DNA of 64,000 nucleotides from Velthaea sp965214335 (GCA_965214335.1 CBDCBO010000014.1:372001-436000); one strand, 5' to 3'. Positions 35,053-45,666 are shown, counted from the first letter of the stretch. Made by a program: numbers and translations. The notes: generated by a model from the sequence alone, not told the origin.

Positions 35053-36738
35053 TTGAACGGAGAATCGATCCCCACCACGCGTGTCCGCACCGTAGCCGAT
35101 CTGGTGCGGACTCGCGCCGAAACGAGCCCCGACCGTCGCGCGTTCGCATTTGTCGACGGCGACGCGCTGTTCGAGCTTTCGCACCGCGAGTTGGAACGGC
35201 ATACGCGCTCATTCGCGCTCGAACTCAGCACCGAAACGCAACGCGGCGAACGTGTGCTGCTGCTCTACCCGCCCGGTCCCGCCTATCTCATCGCGTTCTT
35301 CGGCTGCATCCTCGCCGGCGTGATTCCGGTGCCGCTCTATCCGCCGCCCGCCCATCGCACGATCGAACGTTTGCGTTTGATTCTCAACGATGCGGGAGCC
35401 ACGCTTGCGTTAACGGATCACGCCTTCGCCGCCCGCCTCGCGGCCAAAGAGGGAAAGCTGATCCCGGGTCTACGGATGCGCACGATCGACGCGTTCGGTT
35501 CATCAACGGGGGAATTGGCGGTGGGCGCCGCCGCGGACGACGTGGCGCTCCTCCAATATACATCGGGTTCGACCGGGTCGCCCAAGGGCGTTGTCATTAC
35601 GCACCGCAACATCTTGGCCAACGCGGCGATCGTGCGAGAGGCCTTCGGACTTTCACCCGATGATGTCAGCGTCTCGTGGCTGCCGCCCTACCATGACATG
35701 GGGTTGATCGGCTCGACGCTCACGCCGCTCGTTACCGGATTTCCGGCGGTCTTCATGACCCCGCTCGCGTTTTTGCGCCGGCCGCTGAGCTGGCTCAAAA
35801 CGATAGCGCGCTACGGCGGCACGATTGCGGGCGCCCCAAACTTCGCCTATGCCCTGTGCGTTGCGAAGCGTACGCCCGAGTCCATCGAGCGCTGGGATCT
35901 GTCCGGATGGCGCGTCGCCTTCACCGGCGCGGAACCGGTCCGCGCCGCGACCATCGATGACTTTTCACGGGTCTTCGCGCCCTGGGGATTTGCACGCGAG
36001 TCGTTTCATCCGTGTTACGGACTCGCGGAATCCACACTGCTCGTAAGCGGTTTGCCCGCCGCCCCGCTGCCGACAACGATCGCCTTGGACGCCGACGCGT
36101 TGGCGGCGAATCGGATCGTTCCAAGCGCGGCGCCGAACGCGCGCATCATCGTGAGCTGCGGAAAGCCACCGAGCGCGGTCAACGTCGTCATCGCCGACCC
36201 CGAAACGCACGTGCGCTTGGCTTATGGAAAAATCGGCGAGATCTGGGTGGCGAGCCCGAGTAACGCCCGCGGCTATTGGCGCCGGCCCGACGACCAGACG
36301 TTCAGCGCGCTGCTGCATGACGGCGACGGTCCGTATTTGCGAACCGGGGATACCGGCTTTCTGCTCGACGGCGACCTGTTCGTGATCGGGCGCTGCAAGG
36401 AAGTCATCATCATCAACGGACGCAATTTCTATCCACGCGATATCGAAGAGATCGCCTGCCAGGCACACCCGGCACTCGATCCCGACGGCAGCGTCGCGTT
36501 TCCGATCGTCGTGCACGAACGCGAAGCAGTCGTGTTTGCTGCCGAATTGCGGTGCGCCGATGCTCGCGTGCGGCGCGACGCGGCAGCGGCCGTCCGGACA
36601 GCGCTCTTGCGCGAGTTGGACGTCGCCCTGCACGACGTGCAATTCGTGTCGCCGGGAGCGATCCCACGCACGTCGAGCGGGAAGCTGCGCCGCCTTGCGA
36701 TGCGCGATGCGTACGTCGCGCAACTGGCGCCGCGATGA
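35053..36738 (+). CDS. Fatty acyl-AMP ligase (FAAL)
   Basis: 561 residues from the chosen start. It belongs to the adenylate-forming FadD32-like FAAL group that activates a fatty acid to acyl-AMP and loads it on an ACP, without CoA. Visible marks: YTSGSTGSPKGVVITH (P-loop-like A3), SWLPPYHDMGLIGS (typical for FAALs), CYGLAESTLLVSG, the hinge RTGDTGFLLDGDLFVIGR, and the C-terminal Lys in RTSSGKLRRL. The start is uncertain: TTG 35053 lies just before conserved sequence; the frame is open to 34936. It is coupled by ATGA overlap to the acyl-CoA dehydrogenase gene, and an ACP follows, so the ACP at 38504 is the likely acceptor. Confidence 0.92.
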   Translation: MNGESIPTTRVRTVADLVRTRAETSPDRRAFAFVDGDALFELSHRELERHTRSFALELSTETQRGERVLLLYPPGPAYLIAFFGCILAGVIPVPLYPPPAHRTIERLRLILNDAGATLALTDHAFAARLAAKEGKLIPGLRMRTIDAFGSSTGELAVGAAADDVALLQYTSGSTGSPKGVVITHRNILANAAIVREAFGLSPDDVSVSWLPPYHDMGLIGSTLTPLVTGFPAVFMTPLAFLRRPLSWLKTIARYGGTIAGAPNFAYALCVAKRTPESIERWDLSGWRVAFTGAEPVRAATIDDFSRVFAPWGFARESFHPCYGLAESTLLVSGLPAAPLPTTIALDADALAANRIVPSAAPNARIIVSCGKPPSAVNVVIADPETHVRLAYGKIGEIWVASPSNARGYWRRPDDQTFSALLHDGDGPYLRTGDTGFLLDGDLFVIGRCKEVIIINGRNFYPRDIEEIACQAHPALDPDGSVAFPIVVHEREAVVFAAELRCADARVRRDAAAAVRTALLRELDVALHDVQFVSPGAIPRTSSGKLRRLAMRDAYVAQLAPR

Positions 36739-38507
36739 ACGATCGCCGGCACGTAGCCGAACGGCTCGAACGCGACTTGGGTGATCCGGCCGATCCGCTC
36801 GGCGGCATGCCGGCCGCGGCGACACTCGAGGCCGACGAGCGCGAGCAGTTTCCCGAAGCCGCGTACCGTACGCTTACGGCGTGGCGTTTCACCCGCTATT
36901 TCGTGCCCGTTGCATTCGGCGGCGCGCTCAACTCGTTCGCGGAAGCGCTCATGCTCTTGCGGGTCGTGTCGCGCCGCGATCTCACCTGCGCCATCGCGCT
37001 GGGGCAAACGTATCTGGGCGCAATTCCGATCTGGCTGGGCGGCGATACGCTACAGCGCCGGCAAGCGGCAACGCTCATCGACGGCGGCGCGGCGTTCGCC
37101 CTCGCGCTTACCGAACGCGAGCATGGCAGCGATGTGCTGGCCAGCGACGTCGCTGCCGAGCGCGTCGCGGGCGGCTATCGGCTCAGCGGCGAGAAGTGGC
37201 TCATCAATAACGGCACGCGGGCGCAAGCGCTCAGTGTATTCGCCCGGACCGGGGCGCCGGGCCCGCGCGGTTTCACGCTCTTTTTCGTCGACACCGCGCA
37301 ACTGCCCGCGCACGTCTTCGAACGCACGCCCAAGATTCGAACCCACGGTATTCGGGGTGCCGACATCAGCGGCATCCGCTTCCAGGCGGCCTTCGTGCCG
37401 GCGCAAGCGGCCATCGGTTCACCGGGCAGCGGGCTCGAACTCGCGCTCAAGGGCCTGATGATCACGCGCATGATGTGTGCCGGATTTGCGCTCGGTGCGG
37501 CCGATACGGCGCTCCGCCTGACCCTGCGCTTCGCCGCCGGGCGGCATCTGTACGGGTCGACCGTTGCCGCGCTGGCCGATCCGCAGCGCGCGCTGGCCGA
37601 GTGTTTTGCCGACCTGCTCGGCGCCGACGCGCTTGCGCTGAGCGCGACGCGCGCGGCCCACGTCCGGCCGCGTTCGCTCAGCGTTGTGTCGGCAATCGTG
37701 AAATTCGCCGTGCCCGCGATCGTTGAATCCGTTGTCGACCGGTGCGCGACGGTGCTGGGGGCGCGCGGTTACTTGCGCGATGTTCCGCCCTGGTCGCTGT
37801 TCGAAAAAATCGCGCGTGACGTTCGGGTGGTCGGCCTCTTCGACGGCAGTGCCGGCGTGAATGTGCAAGTGATCGTTACGCAGCTCCCCGCGCTGGCGCG
37901 CCGGCTCGCGCAACCCCGTGCCGACGCTAGCGCCGCCCAAGCGCGACGCGAGGTGATCTTCGACGAACGCCGCCCGCTGCCGGCCTTCGACGGGTCGCAG
38001 GTCGACTTGTCCGCCCACGGCCAAGACGACGTGCTCGCCGGTCTAGCCGATGCTGCGGCGACTCTTGCGAGCATCGCGAGCTCGGGACCGGCGGCGCTCG
38101 GCGGCGCCGCAACAATCGCCGCCGACCTCGTCAGGGCGACGGCCGATCTGTGCGCGGAAGTCGACTCATTCGACACCCAGGCGGAGCGGATTTCCGCCGC
38201 GGCGTTCGACCGAGCGCGCCGCTATTGCTACCTGCACGCCGCCGCCGCGCTCGTGCATACGTTTCTCGCGCGCAAGGCGGGAGGCGAGACAGGCGCGTTG
38301 ACCCCGGCGGTTTTCGTTGTTGCCCTAGCGGGGCTCGCGCGGCGCGCCGGTCGCCGGCCGCTTTCGTTCGCGGGCGCAACGTATGCGGAAGTCGTCGCAA
38401 CGGCGATGAATCAAGACCGTCTGCAACACTTATTTTCCACCACCTCAATTCGGATCGCCGACGCAGCGCCGGCCCCGGGAGAGATGCACGAGGCCTTGAC
38501 CGTATGA
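36735..38507 (+). CDS. Acyl-CoA (acyl-ACP) dehydrogenase family flavoprotein
   Basis: 590 residues, larger than usual (about 380), with the classic core in residues 40-390 and a C-terminal helical extension of about 200 residues. Visible marks: ALTEREHGSDV, SGEKWLINNGTRA and the FAD/active-site region ARGYLRDVPPWSLFEKIARD. The usual catalytic Glu of the YEGT motif is replaced by Asp370 (FDGS). The context between FAAL and ACP genes suggests that it introduces a double bond in an acyl chain bound to the ACP. Overlaps by ATGA with both neighbours. Confidence 0.88.
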   Translation: MNDRRHVAERLERDLGDPADPLGGMPAAATLEADEREQFPEAAYRTLTAWRFTRYFVPVAFGGALNSFAEALMLLRVVSRRDLTCAIALGQTYLGAIPIWLGGDTLQRRQAATLIDGGAAFALALTEREHGSDVLASDVAAERVAGGYRLSGEKWLINNGTRAQALSVFARTGAPGPRGFTLFFVDTAQLPAHVFERTPKIRTHGIRGADISGIRFQAAFVPAQAAIGSPGSGLELALKGLMITRMMCAGFALGAADTALRLTLRFAAGRHLYGSTVAALADPQRALAECFADLLGADALALSATRAAHVRPRSLSVVSAIVKFAVPAIVESVVDRCATVLGARGYLRDVPPWSLFEKIARDVRVVGLFDGSAGVNVQVIVTQLPALARRLAQPRADASAAQARREVIFDERRPLPAFDGSQVDLSAHGQDDVLAGLADAAATLASIASSGPAALGGAATIAADLVRATADLCAEVDSFDTQAERISAAAFDRARRYCYLHAAAALVHTFLARKAGGETGALTPAVFVVALAGLARRAGRRPLSFAGATYAEVVATAMNQDRLQHLFSTTSIRIADAAPAPGEMHEALTV

Positions 38508-38755
38508 ACGTTGATGCGCACCGGCCGAATACCGGCGCCATCGAAGGCTGGCTCATCGAGCGGGTCTCAGTGCTCGTTGACGTTCCGCCGGGCGAACTCG
38601 ACACGGCCCAGCCGTTTGCCGCCTTCGGCCTTGATTCGATCGCCGCCGTCGGCCTAGCGGGCGAACTCGAAGATTGGCTCGAGGTGGAACTTCCGGGAAC
38701 GATTTTGTGGGATTATCCGACCATTGCCGCGCTCGCGGAATACCTCGCGCGATGA
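38504..38755 (+). CDS. Stand-alone acyl carrier protein
   Basis: 83 residues of the PP-binding fold. The phosphopantetheine attachment serine is in FGLDSIAAVGLAGELED; helix 2 and the WDYPTIAALAEYLA end are typical of PKS-associated carrier proteins. It is the likely acceptor of the fatty acyl group from the FAAL and the substrate carrier of the dehydrogenase, and hands the chain to the PKS. Both ends overlap neighbouring genes by ATGA. Confidence 0.93.
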   Translation: MNVDAHRPNTGAIEGWLIERVSVLVDVPPGELDTAQPFAAFGLDSIAAVGLAGELEDWLEVELPGTILWDYPTIAALAEYLAR

Positions 38756-41700
38756 CCCGCACCGCGACGCCGGCCGTTGCCGTCATCGGCCTGGCCGCCC
38801 GCTTTCCTCAGGCTCCGGATATCGCGGCGTTTTGGCGCTTACTCGCCGAGGGCCGCGATGCCGTAACCGTCGTGCCGCCGGACCGCTGGCCGGCTGACGA
38901 TCTCTACGATCCCACACCCGGCCGGCGTGGCAAAATGAATACGCGGTGGGGCGCGTTTCTCGACGACATACGCGGTTTCGATGCCGCATTCTTCGGTATA
39001 TCGCCGCGCGAAGCGCGTGACATGGATCCGCAGCAGCGGCTGCTGCTCGAGATCGCGTGGGCGACGTTCGAGTCCGCCGGCTATGCGCCCGAACGGATCG
39101 CGGGCTCGGCCACGGGCGTGTTCATCGGCATCGGCGGCATGGATTATTCGCAGATCCAATTCGGCCGGCACGACCACCGGGAGACGATCTCGGCCTACAG
39201 CGGAACGGGTCAGGCGCACAGCATCGGCCCCAATCGCATTTCCTATGCCTTCGATCTGCGCGGTCCCAGCATGGCGATCGACACGGCCTGTTCCTCGTCG
39301 CTCGTTGCGCTCCATCAAGCCGTCCGGAGTATCACGGCGGGCGAGTCGAGCATGGCGCTCACCGGCGGGGTCAGCATCGTCTTGGCACCCGAAGTGAGCA
39401 TCGCGTTTTCACACGCCCAGATGCTGGCCGCCGACGGCCGCTGTAAGTCCTTCGATGCGCGGGCCGACGGATACGTGCGCGGCGAGGGCTGCGGTCTCGT
39501 ACTGCTCAAATTGCTCGACGAGGCGGTTCGCGACGGCGATCCGATCTTCGGAGTTATCGCCGGCTCGGCAATCAATCAGGACGGCCGGAGCAACGGCCTT
39601 ACCGCGCCTAACGGGCGCGCCCAAGCCGATGTCGTCCGGCGGGCGCTCGAAGCTGCCGCCGTCGCTCCGCAAGCGATCGGCTACGTTGAAGCGCACGGCA
39701 CGGGGACGCCGCTGGGCGATCCGATCGAACTCAATGCGCTCGCGGCGGCTCTGGACCGGCCGGCGGCCTTCCCGCCAACCGTCGTCGGCTCGGTGAAAAC
39801 CAATATCGGGCATCTCGAGTGTGCCTCGGGCATCGCCGGTTTTCTCAAGGCGCTGCTCGCACTGCGGCACGACCGCATCCCGGCCAATCTGCACTTCGAG
39901 CAGCTCAACCCGGCAATCGCGCTCGGTGCAACATTGCGCATCGCCGCGACCGCACTGCCCTGGCCTAAAAACGGGACTCCGCGTTACGCGGGGGTCAGTT
40001 CGTACGGCTTCGGCGGCGCGAACGGGCACGTCGTGCTCACCGATGCACCGCCGGCCGCGGTGCCGGCGGCGGATCCCCGCCGGTGGCACGTCGTTACGCT
40101 GTCGGCCAAGACTGAAGCGGCGCTCGAACGTGCCGCCGAACTGACGCGCGGCGCTCTCGTATCCCAGGATTCCATCGCCGACCTGGCGTTTACGACGAGC
40201 GCGGGCCGCGCGCACTTCGTTCATCGCTGCGCCGTCGTCGTGAAGTCGATCGGCGATCTCTCGGACGAGCTCGACGCCATCGTCGACGGCAGCCCGTCGG
40301 CGCGCGTGCATGTTCGCCGGCAAACCGATTTCGGCCGGCCGCGCGTCGGCTTCTTGTTCGCCGGTCAAGGCGCGCAGTATGTCGGCATGGGCCGCGAGCT
40401 ATACGCATCGAGCCCGGATTTTCGCGCCGCTTTCGACCGTTGCGCCAACGTCCTCGATCCGCTGCTGGACGAACCCTTGGCAAGCCTGTTCGACGGTTCC
40501 GGTACCCCGGGCGCGCTCGACCGGACGGGCAATACGCAACCGGCGTTGTTCGCACTCGAGTATGCGCTGGCGACGACCTGGATCGCGTGGGGCATCGTTC
40601 CGCATGCGCTGCTGGGCCATAGTGTCGGCGAATTGGTCGCGGCCGCGATCGGCGGCATGCTCACGCTCGAAGATGCCGCTCGCCTCGTCGCGCAACGCGC
40701 CCGCTTGATGCAGGCGTTGCCTGCCGGCGGCGCGATGGCCGCGCTGCGTGAAGCACCCGAGGGGGTTGCCGCGCGCCTCGCGAGCTACGCGTCGCAGGCG
40801 GCTATCGCGGCGCTGAACGGTCCAACCTCGACCGTGATCTCCGGCTCGCTCGCCGCCGTCGAGGCGATCGTTCGACAAGCGGTAGCGGATGGGGCGGACG
40901 CGACACCGCTCAATGTTTCGCATGCGTTTCATTCGCCGCTGATGGAGCCGATGCTCGACGCGTTCGCGGCCGAAGCGGCGCACGTCGCGGCTGCGCTGCC
41001 GCATACGATAACCATCTCGAACGTCACGGGTCAGCCGCATTTGGAGCCGCCGACCGGCGCGTACTGGCGCCGGCACGTGCGCGAGCCCGTTGCGTTCGCC
41101 GCGGGTGTCGAGGCACTCGTCGCGGCCGGCTGCGACGTGCTGTTGGAAATCGGGCCGGATGCAACCTTGAGCGGCATGGTCAAGCAAATTCCGGCCGCGG
41201 CAACCTGCGCGGTCATTCCGAGCTTACGCCGCGGGCGTGAAACGTGGCGCACGATCGGCGAGGCGACGGCGATGCTGTACACGCGCAACGCTCCGCTGAA
41301 TTGGCGCGCGATCTATCGCGACGAGCGCCGGCAGATCGTCGCGCTGCCGGGTTATCCATTCGAACATACGCGGTACTGGTTCGGAGATGAGCGCACGAGC
41401 CGGCAAATCGGGCGGCCCGGAGCCGTCACAGCCGCCACGGAAACGGGTCATCCGCTGCTGGGGCGGCGCATCGACGCGGCCGCACCGCTTTATGCAGCGA
41501 CGGTCTCGCTCGATGGCATGCCCTACCTTGGCGATCACCAGATCGAAGATCGCGTTCTGTTGCCCGCGTCGGCATTCGTTGAAATCGCGCTTGCCGCCGG
41601 TAAAAATTGCCGGCCCGCGGAGTCGCTGGAACTCGCGACTCTTGCGCTGCGGCGGCCGCTCGTTCTCGAACCGGACGCGTCTTACGAATTGCAGACCGCG

Positions 41701-44700
41701 TTACGGACGACCGCCAGCGGCGATTCCGAGGTCGAGATTCACGTGCGGCAGGACGAGCGCTGGACGCTCCTGGCAACGGCCACCCTGCGCCGTCAGACGC
41801 ACGCTTTTAGCGCGCAACCGGATCTGGCCGCTCGCGGCGATGCCGAAAGCGGACCGCAGTTGTACGCCGCCTTGCGCGCTATCGGCTATGGCTACGGGCC
41901 GGCATTCGCGGCCGTGCAGTCGATCGTGCGGGAAGGCCGACGCGCCGCCGGTACGGTCGTCATGCCGGCCGATTTGCGCGGCGGCGAAGGGCCGTACCGT
42001 TTTCATCCGGCGTTACTCGACGCATGCTTTCATGTCGCGGCAGCCACCGCCGTCGACGCGAGTGAATTGTTCATCCCGGCCTCGATTGAAACCGTGCGTC
42101 TGTACGGATCGCCGGCGCACGAGTTGCGCGTCGTTGCCCGGCAGCGTGCCGAAAGCGACGCCACGGCCATCGTTGTCGACGTGTCGATTGAGAACGTCGA
42201 CGGCGGTCCGGTCGCGACGGTATTGGGGCTGCGCGCGCAACGGCTCGGGCGCGAGAAACCGGTTCCGGTCAACGTCGCGCCGCTTTACGACCTGGTCTGG
42301 ACGCCCTTCGCGGTCGCGCCGGTCGCTTGGACGGGGCAGTGCGCGATCATCGGTGCCGGTCCGCGGGCCCGGCGCTTGGCCGACGAACTCAGTGTTCTGG
42401 GCTGGACGGTTGCAAGTGCTCAAAGCGACGCGATCGGCGCGGGAGATACCGTCATTTTCGCCGGCGCGCTCGATCGCGACAACGATGAACTCATCTACGA
42501 CCTCGTGCCGGTCGCGCGGCGCGCGCTCGAAGCCCGCGCCGCGCATCTGATCGTCGTCACCGCCGGAGCACAGAGCGTCACTCCCGGCGAGCGCGTGCGG
42601 CCGGTGTGCAGCGCGGTGTGGGGCGCGGCCCGCACGATCGGGCGCGAGCATCCCGAACTCGGCCTCACGCTCCTCGACCTGCCGGCCTCGGCTGGTCCCG
42701 CCGCCGATACCGATGGAGAGGAAGCCCTGGTCGCTGGGATCATTTCCTCGGCTTGCCGGCAAGAGGAGCTCGCGCTGCGGGCCGGTGCGCTGCTGCATGC
42801 CGCGCTGAGCCCGCGGCAGCCGGCGCCCGCCAACGCCGGGCCGCCTCTGCCGGCGGGTCCCTACGTGCTGCGCAGCATGCAGCGCGGGCGTCTCGACAGC
42901 CTGCGCACCGTTCCCGTCGGCCGGCCGGCGGCCGGAGCCGGCCACATCGTCATCGCCGTCGCCGCCGCCGCGCTCAATTTTCGCGACATCCTCAAAACAC
43001 TGGGCATGTATCCCTCAACGCGGCCGGACGGCGATTGGCTTGGCGACGAATGCGCCGGTACGGTCGTCGATGCCGGCGCCGGCGTGACGCGCTTTGCCGT
43101 CGGCGATCGAGTCGTCGCCTACGCTCCGGCGGCGTTTGGCCGCTATGCGACCAGCCTCGAAGCGCTTGCAATGCGGCTGCCACCGGAACTCGATCCGGTC
43201 ACCGCGGCCGCGCTGCCGGTCGCCTACGGCACGAGTTGGTACGCACTCAAAGAATTGGCCAATCTGCGACCCGGCGAGCGCGTTCTAATCCATGCCGCCT
43301 CGGGAGGCGTCGGGCTCGCGGCAGTCGCCGTTGCGCACCACTTGGGTGCCGAGATTTTCGCTACCGCCGGTTCCGATGAGAAACGCGCGCTGCTGCGTTC
43401 GCTGGGCGTCGCGGCGGTATTCGATTCGCGCTCGCTCGATTTCGTCGACGGCATTCGCGAGCGCACCGGCGGGGTGGGCGTCGATGTCGTACTCAACTCA
43501 CTCGCCGGCGAGGCGTTGACGGCGACGTTGTCGATCGTTGCGCCGTTCGGACGGTTCGTCGAAATCGGCAAAAAGGATATCTACGCGAACTCGCCCTTGC
43601 CGATGCGGCCGCTGGCGCGGAACGTAAGCTTTTTTGCTCTCGATATGGATGAACTGCTGGGACAGCGGCCCGACCTCGGTACGGCGCTGCTCGCAACGAT
43701 CGTACCGCTCGTGGCCGCCGGGACGCTGGCCGCACTGCCGGTCACGACCTTTGCCATCGGCGAAGCGGAACGCGCGTTTCGAATGCTGGCGCAAGCCCGC
43801 CACGTCGGCAAGATCGTGTTGACGTTGCCGGCACCGGTGCAGCGCGGCTGCGCGGTCGTTTCCGGCGGCTTCGGCGGGCTTGGCGCGCCGCTAGCGGGCT
43901 GGTTGTTCGCGCGTGGTTTCGAAACGATCGTGCTGGCCGGCCGGGCCGAGCCGAATGCCGCGGCGAGCGCCGCGATCGAAGCCGTCCGCGCGACCGGAGC
44001 GACCGTCGTCTGCGAACGGATGGATGTTACCGACCCGGGTTCGGTCGCGCACCTGCTGACGCGGGTGCGGCGCGATTACGGTCCGATCGGCGCCGTGGTG
44101 CATCTGGCCGGATCGCTCGACGACGGCATCATGCTGCATCAAACGCGCGCCCGATTCAGCGCGGTCGGCGCGCCGAAAATCCAGGGTGTTCGGCACCTGC
44201 ACGAACAGACGCTGGACGATCCGGTCGAGCTGTTCGTCGTCTTTTCTTCGGCCGCTGCGATTTTGGGTTCGCCCGGCCAGAGCGCCTACACGGCTGCCAA
44301 TGCGTATCTCGAAGGATTCGTGCACGAGCGCCGGCGCGCGGGTTTGCCGGCGCTGTGCGCACATTTCGGTCCGTGGGCCGATATCGGCATGGCGGCCCGC
44401 ACCGGCCGGCGCAACGCCGGCGGCGCGGTCCGCGCGATGACTTCGGCGGCGGCTTTGAACGCATTGAGCGAGGCACTCGACGGCGGTGGCGCGGTGGCGA
44501 CGATCCTCGACGCAGACTGGTCGGCATGGCGTCGACTCGTGCCGGACACCGACGCCTATCCGCTGGTGCGCGCCTTGCTTCCCGCCCGGGAAACGGCCCC
44601 GGTCGCCGTGTCGCCGACGACTGCTGCCAAACTGCACTTGGCCACCGTGCTGCCCGCCGAACGGCGCGCGTGGCTCGCCGCCTTCATCGCCGGGGAACTC

Positions 44701-45624
44701 GCCCAAGTGATGGAGACCGATCGCGCGAGCCTGGCCTACGATCAGCCGATTCGTGAGCTCGGCGTTGATTCATTGATGGGTTTGGAGTTGGGGTTGCGGC
44801 TCGAAGAAGAACTTAAAGTCGGCATTCCGCGGATGGTCCTCATGGGGTCGCCGACCATCATGGATTTTGCCGGAATCATTGCCGACGCGCTCGGCATCGA
44901 CCAAGCTGCGCCGGGACCGCGTGAGCGCTTGCGCGTGATTTGTTTTCCGCACGCCGGAGCCGGCCCCCATCCGTTTCGCGCGCTCGAGCGCGAGCTGCGC
45001 GACGAATTCGAGCTCGTGGCGGTAGAGTATCCTGGGCATGGCAGCCGCGCGGCGCAAGCGCTTCCCACGACGATTGAAGAACTCGTGGCGGCGGTGGCGG
45101 CCGATTTGCCCGTGCGGGCCGGCGACCGTTTCGCGCTGTTCGGTCATAGTCTGGGGGCGCTCGTGGCGTTCGAATTCACCCGCGAATTGATGCGCCGGGG
45201 TTCGGCTGCCCCACTCGCGCTGTTTGTTTCATCGTGCGCCGGGCCATGGGCGAACGGGCCCGGACCGCAAATGTCGGGGCTGGGCGATGCGGCGTTCATC
45301 AAGCGCCTGCGCTCCTATAATGGAACGCCGGGGCCGGTGCTCGATGATAGCGAGCTCATGCGGGCGTTGTTACCGGCGCTACGATCGGATTTCGCGATCG
45401 CGGAAAGCTATCACCCACAACGCGACGAGCGAGTCGATGTGCCGATCGTCGCAATCGGCGGCGAGCGCGATCCGCACGTGGCGGCGACGGCACTGGCGGG
45501 CTGGGCGGACGCGACCACGAGCACCTTTGAGTCGGTGCTGGTGCCGGGGGATCATTTTCACGTGACATCGCCGTCGGCGCTCGCCGCTACGATGCGGCGC
45601 GTGCTTTCGTTGACGCACGCCTAA
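38752..45624 (+). CDS. Single-module, fully reducing type I polyketide synthase with thioesterase
   Basis: 2,290 residues. Domains in order: KS (about 8-430; Cys180, His315, His354), AT (530-825; Ser624 in GHSVGE, HAFHS motif expected for malonyl-CoA), DH (895-1165; His929 and Asp1090), a structural region (1175-1380), ER (1390-1690; NADPH loop HAASGGVG near 1514), KR (1700-1880; SGGFGGLG, Ser1833, Tyr1846), ACP (1965-2040; Ser2007 in GVDSLMG) and a type II-like TE (2055-2285; Ser2133 in GHSLG, Asp2240, His2268). All catalytic residues that I can check are present, so it should extend the starter and reduce it completely, then release the product by hydrolysis. In DH the usual Gly of HxxxGxxxxP is Asp933. 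ATG 38752 overlaps the ACP stop (ATGA). The starter most likely comes from the FAAL/ACP pair. Confidence 0.95.
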   Translation: MTRTATPAVAVIGLAARFPQAPDIAAFWRLLAEGRDAVTVVPPDRWPADDLYDPTPGRRGKMNTRWGAFLDDIRGFDAAFFGISPREARDMDPQQRLLLEIAWATFESAGYAPERIAGSATGVFIGIGGMDYSQIQFGRHDHRETISAYSGTGQAHSIGPNRISYAFDLRGPSMAIDTACSSSLVALHQAVRSITAGESSMALTGGVSIVLAPEVSIAFSHAQMLAADGRCKSFDARADGYVRGEGCGLVLLKLLDEAVRDGDPIFGVIAGSAINQDGRSNGLTAPNGRAQADVVRRALEAAAVAPQAIGYVEAHGTGTPLGDPIELNALAAALDRPAAFPPTVVGSVKTNIGHLECASGIAGFLKALLALRHDRIPANLHFEQLNPAIALGATLRIAATALPWPKNGTPRYAGVSSYGFGGANGHVVLTDAPPAAVPAADPRRWHVVTLSAKTEAALERAAELTRGALVSQDSIADLAFTTSAGRAHFVHRCAVVVKSIGDLSDELDAIVDGSPSARVHVRRQTDFGRPRVGFLFAGQGAQYVGMGRELYASSPDFRAAFDRCANVLDPLLDEPLASLFDGSGTPGALDRTGNTQPALFALEYALATTWIAWGIVPHALLGHSVGELVAAAIGGMLTLEDAARLVAQRARLMQALPAGGAMAALREAPEGVAARLASYASQAAIAALNGPTSTVISGSLAAVEAIVRQAVADGADATPLNVSHAFHSPLMEPMLDAFAAEAAHVAAALPHTITISNVTGQPHLEPPTGAYWRRHVREPVAFAAGVEALVAAGCDVLLEIGPDATLSGMVKQIPAAATCAVIPSLRRGRETWRTIGEATAMLYTRNAPLNWRAIYRDERRQIVALPGYPFEHTRYWFGDERTSRQIGRPGAVTAATETGHPLLGRRIDAAAPLYAATVSLDGMPYLGDHQIEDRVLLPASAFVEIALAAGKNCRPAESLELATLALRRPLVLEPDASYELQTALRTTASGDSEVEIHVRQDERWTLLATATLRRQTHAFSAQPDLAARGDAESGPQLYAALRAIGYGYGPAFAAVQSIVREGRRAAGTVVMPADLRGGEGPYRFHPALLDACFHVAAATAVDASELFIPASIETVRLYGSPAHELRVVARQRAESDATAIVVDVSIENVDGGPVATVLGLRAQRLGREKPVPVNVAPLYDLVWTPFAVAPVAWTGQCAIIGAGPRARRLADELSVLGWTVASAQSDAIGAGDTVIFAGALDRDNDELIYDLVPVARRALEARAAHLIVVTAGAQSVTPGERVRPVCSAVWGAARTIGREHPELGLTLLDLPASAGPAADTDGEEALVAGIISSACRQEELALRAGALLHAALSPRQPAPANAGPPLPAGPYVLRSMQRGRLDSLRTVPVGRPAAGAGHIVIAVAAAALNFRDILKTLGMYPSTRPDGDWLGDECAGTVVDAGAGVTRFAVGDRVVAYAPAAFGRYATSLEALAMRLPPELDPVTAAALPVAYGTSWYALKELANLRPGERVLIHAASGGVGLAAVAVAHHLGAEIFATAGSDEKRALLRSLGVAAVFDSRSLDFVDGIRERTGGVGVDVVLNSLAGEALTATLSIVAPFGRFVEIGKKDIYANSPLPMRPLARNVSFFALDMDELLGQRPDLGTALLATIVPLVAAGTLAALPVTTFAIGEAERAFRMLAQARHVGKIVLTLPAPVQRGCAVVSGGFGGLGAPLAGWLFARGFETIVLAGRAEPNAAASAAIEAVRATGATVVCERMDVTDPGSVAHLLTRVRRDYGPIGAVVHLAGSLDDGIMLHQTRARFSAVGAPKIQGVRHLHEQTLDDPVELFVVFSSAAAILGSPGQSAYTAANAYLEGFVHERRRAGLPALCAHFGPWADIGMAARTGRRNAGGAVRAMTSAAALNALSEALDGGGAVATILDADWSAWRRLVPDTDAYPLVRALLPARETAPVAVSPTTAAKLHLATVLPAERRAWLAAFIAGELAQVMETDRASLAYDQPIRELGVDSLMGLELGLRLEEELKVGIPRMVLMGSPTIMDFAGIIADALGIDQAAPGPRERLRVICFPHAGAGPHPFRALERELRDEFELVAVEYPGHGSRAAQALPTTIEELVAAVAADLPVRAGDRFALFGHSLGALVAFEFTRELMRRGSAAPLALFVSSCAGPWANGPGPQMSGLGDAAFIKRLRSYNGTPGPVLDDSELMRALLPALRSDFAIAESYHPQRDERVDVPIVAIGGERDPHVAATALAGWADATTSTFESVLVPGDHFHVTSPSALAATMRRVLSLTHA

Positions 45625-45666
45625 CTACAACGCACGCGCGCATCGGTCTCGCATGAGAAACGGGCT

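Noticed and set aside
34845..35663. A 272-codon plus-strand frame starting MKGALSGF in front of and across the FAAL gene.
   Set aside because: It is an Arg-rich shadow frame of the FAAL N-terminal domain; the FAAL motifs in the other frame are decisive.
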